Assembly (NCBI GenBank): GCA_017649745.1
Contig: JAGCGE010000155.1
Span: 1 to 16,167, forward strand
Direction: 5' to 3'
DNA length: 16,167 nt
From: Clostridiales bacterium
GTDB taxonomy: Bacteria; Bacillota_A; Clostridia; Saccharofermentanales; Saccharofermentanaceae
The notes under the pieces are model-generated. The model did not search any database, was not told where the DNA came from, and was given only the letters and a program-made list of their open reading frames with translations. Below are positions 14,361 to 16,167 of the stretch, in pieces. Made by a program: the position numbers and the translations under genes. Positions within the stretch are counted from its first letter, which is position 1. Each line of letters begins with the position of its first letter.

Positions 14361-15617
14361 ATGAAGGGTAGATACTTAAGTTTGATTCTTGTAGTACTGA
14401 TGCTTTTCTCGCTTACATCATGTACTGCAAACGGCGTTACAGCCGATGATGAAGTGCGCGAATTCACTTCAGAAGTCTGTGATAAGATCATAGACTCCGA
14501 CTATTCATTTATTAATAGTCATTCCATGATCGCCAAAGAGGATGATCAGGATATCGAAGATGTTTTGGATGTCTATTATGACAATCCGGAATGGACAAAG
14601 GCTCAGAAGAAGATCAACGATTATATCTTGAGCACAGTTTCATATGAGATCGATTACAATTCTGCGTTCTGTTCTCATGCTACTGGAAAAGGCGAGATAA
14701 CTGTGTACTTTAAGTACGTTGATTTCGAGAGACTTTACAAATCAGGCGAAGCTTCGACAGAGAAGGAATATTATAATCTTCTTAAGAAGTACGATACCAT
14801 GACTGAGAAGCGAGTTAAGCTTACATATACATATAAGCGTCACAAGTGGTATCTTGATGATTATGAGAAGATCTTTGTAGATCTTTTCACATGGAAGGAC
14901 TTCCATTATGATTTCGTAAAGAATTATGCCGAATATATTAAGGATTCCTATTGGTATCATTATGACGGCGGTTCAGGTAATACGTTCTCTGATACACTTT
15001 ACCTGGAGTACGTTATTGAGACCGATAATTCCAAGATCGATTGGGCAAAGGATTGCTATTATGTTTTCTATATTGACGGAGTCCAGGCTTATACCGCTAA
15101 TATCACTGGCGATTCATACGGATTCACCAATGAATATTATGCAGTTTATAATGGTTATCTGTTGAACAATAGTGAGCCTCTTGATCCGGGTGTTTATACC
15201 GTAGAGATCTATGATTTCCAGGATAATCTTTTGTTATCTGACAGCTGTGAAGTCGTCGAGAGCTCATTTACATCAGGAGCAGGTGGAAAAAGTAAGACAT
15301 ACGATTTTACTTTTGGATCAAGTAAATTTACTCAATATATTGATTCTGCCGGTTGGTACGAATTGTCATCAACATACTTTGATTTTGATATCTGGTATTC
15401 GATCACATCTCAGGACTATGAGTATTACTATGTTCTTCTTGATGTGAACGATGAAGAGGTATACAGAAGTGAGACATTTGAATTTCCGGTCAATAAATCA
15501 TATGTTGAATTGAAGTTCGATGCTGCGGATAATGGTATGGATGATCTTTCGGATATCTATACTCTTGAAGTCTATGACGGTGACGATGAATTGATCTTGT
15601 CTCAGCCGATGCAATAA
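14361..15617 (+). CDS. Lipoprotein with NTF2-like-type N-terminal domain and two repeated beta modules, unknown function
   Basis: 418 residues. The signal peptide ends in the lipobox LTSC with Cys21, so the protein should be anchored on the outer face of the membrane. Residues ~28-175 begin with helical DDEVREFTSEVCDKIIDSDY and end in strands KRVKLTYTYKRHKWYLDDYEKI. I tentatively compare this helix-then-sheet layout to NTF2-like lipoprotein domains. Two C-terminal beta-rich modules appear homologous to each other: ~205-299 (DTLYLEYVIE, CYYVFYIDG, YTVEIYDFQDNLLLSD) and ~325-416 (YFDFDIWYSI, YYYVLLDVND, YTLEVYDGDDELILSQ). The protein is very rich in Tyr and Asp. The next gene starts 9 bp after the stop and encodes a second lipoprotein with a similar N-terminal domain, so the pair forms an operon. 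No known family is recognised. Confidence 0.82.
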   Translation: MKGRYLSLILVVLMLFSLTSCTANGVTADDEVREFTSEVCDKIIDSDYSFINSHSMIAKEDDQDIEDVLDVYYDNPEWTKAQKKINDYILSTVSYEIDYNSAFCSHATGKGEITVYFKYVDFERLYKSGEASTEKEYYNLLKKYDTMTEKRVKLTYTYKRHKWYLDDYEKIFVDLFTWKDFHYDFVKNYAEYIKDSYWYHYDGGSGNTFSDTLYLEYVIETDNSKIDWAKDCYYVFYIDGVQAYTANITGDSYGFTNEYYAVYNGYLLNNSEPLDPGVYTVEIYDFQDNLLLSDSCEVVESSFTSGAGGKSKTYDFTFGSSKFTQYIDSAGWYELSSTYFDFDIWYSITSQDYEYYYVLLDVNDEEVYRSETFEFPVNKSYVELKFDAADNGMDDLSDIYTLEVYDGDDELILSQPMQ

Positions 15618-15626
15618 AGGAGATAT

Positions 15627-16167
15627 ATGCGTAAAAGTCTTAGGATAGTTGCAGCAGTGTCATTGTTGACATTATTGCTCAGCGGTTGCGGAAACATTAA
15701 GAAGAATGCACGTTACAATAAAGCCGAGAAATGTGCAGAGAGCTTTATTGAAGCTGCATCCGAAGATTTTGTTAAAGCGATCAACGACTATTCAGAGGCT
15801 GAAGTTGAGCAGATATCGCTAAATTCAGAACAGAAGAGGATATTCTATAATTCCTATGAGTTTAAGGGCGAGATAAAGTCCGTAATGCTCATGGAGAGTC
15901 AGAGTGTAGCCGAAGTTAAGATTGAAGTTCCTTATTATGAACTCGGTTCAGAGTTTTCTGTAACAGATTTCAATACATCTGAAGATTTCATTTCGAAGAT
16001 CAAGGATCTGGAAACGAATCGGAAGACCGTCAAACTTATCCTTAAGAGAGTTGACAAAGAATGGAAGTTTGAAGATTTAAAGAGCATCTATAATCTTGTA
16101 GTAAATCCATATACAGCTCTTAGCGTATGTGATAAAGAAGGTTATCCGTTATTCATGAATAAGGATC
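15627..16167 (+). CDS. Second lipoprotein, paralogous N-terminal domain, truncated by the window end
   Basis: The frame is open from ATG at 15627 to the window edge, 180 residues visible with no stop. It starts with MRKSLRIV, a hydrophobic core and the lipobox LSGC with Cys21. The ribosome site AAAGGAG (15616-15622) overlaps the stop codon of the preceding gene, so the two are translationally close. Residues ~31-160 resemble the N-terminal domain of the upstream lipoprotein: an opening helix (KAEKCAESFIEAASEDF) and a closing NRKTVKLILKRVDKEWKFEDLKSIY, which parallels KRVKLTYTYKRHKWYLDDYEKIF. The C-terminal part lies outside the window, so whether it carries the same beta modules is unknown. 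The function is unknown; tandem duplication of a surface lipoprotein is inferred. Confidence 0.85.
   Translation, partial: MRKSLRIVAAVSLLTLLLSGCGNIKKNARYNKAEKCAESFIEAASEDFVKAINDYSEAEVEQISLNSEQKRIFYNSYEFKGEIKSVMLMESQSVAEVKIEVPYYELGSEFSVTDFNTSEDFISKIKDLETNRKTVKLILKRVDKEWKFEDLKSIYNLVVNPYTALSVCDKEGYPLFMNKD

Noticed and set aside
1..16167. CRISPR arrays, insertion sequences, tRNA or rRNA genes, riboswitch leaders
   Set aside because: I found no regularly spaced repeats, transposase-like frames, structural RNA signatures or long structured leaders. The intergenic gaps are short apart from the terminators and promoters listed.

Overview
The window is a stretch of chromosome from a low-GC, Gram-positive-type bacterium. 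The best guess is an uncultured gut or rumen clostridium (Oscillospiraceae/Lachnospiraceae-like). Support for this: strong GGAGG ribosome sites, many lipobox lipoproteins with Thr/Glu-rich tethers, a DUF3842 protein, a BspA-type LRR plus DUF4214 surface protein, and an OmpR/PhoR-type two-component pair. No phage, transposon, CRISPR, rRNA or tRNA signal was seen. The assignment rests on gene content only.

Layout. (1) 1-329 is the 3' end of a class II fructose-bisphosphate aldolase, closed by a clear intrinsic terminator. (2) 477-2170 carries two plus-strand genes: a lipoprotein with the conserved KPVIYLYP motif and a small protein with one C-terminal membrane segment. (3) A minus-strand GH3 beta-glucosidase lipoprotein (2167-4107) meets them tail to tail, with its stop codon inside the same TTAA. 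(4) Divergent from it lie a DUF3842 protein (4244-4657) and a large cytoplasmic LacZ-type GH2 protein (4782-8060). The GH2 protein keeps the LacZ fold signatures but has lost every active-site residue I could align. (5) After a strong hairpin terminator comes a 931-residue secreted surface protein (8169-10964): probable beta-propeller, LRR_5, Ig-like domain and four DUF4214 units. (6) On the minus strand, reading 14150 down to 10952, a response regulator, a sensor kinase and the pseudouridine synthase RluF form a tight operon. (7) Divergent from that operon, two lipoprotein genes lie 9 bp apart (14361 to the window end) and look like paralogs in their N-terminal domains.

How the genes may work together. 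Much of the window concerns the cell surface: four lipoproteins, one secreted multidomain protein, a membrane-anchored small protein and a sensor kinase with an extracytoplasmic domain. The GH3 enzyme would trim beta-glucan oligosaccharides outside the membrane. The degenerate GH2 protein sits in the cytoplasm and may bind sugar rather than cleave it. The two-component system is divergent from the lipoprotein pair and shares a 210-bp upstream region with it, so it is a natural candidate regulator of that pair. The most notable observation is the GH2 pseudoenzyme. Next come the tandem lipoprotein pair with its duplicated beta modules, the two-component/rluF operon, and the KPVIYLYP lipoprotein.
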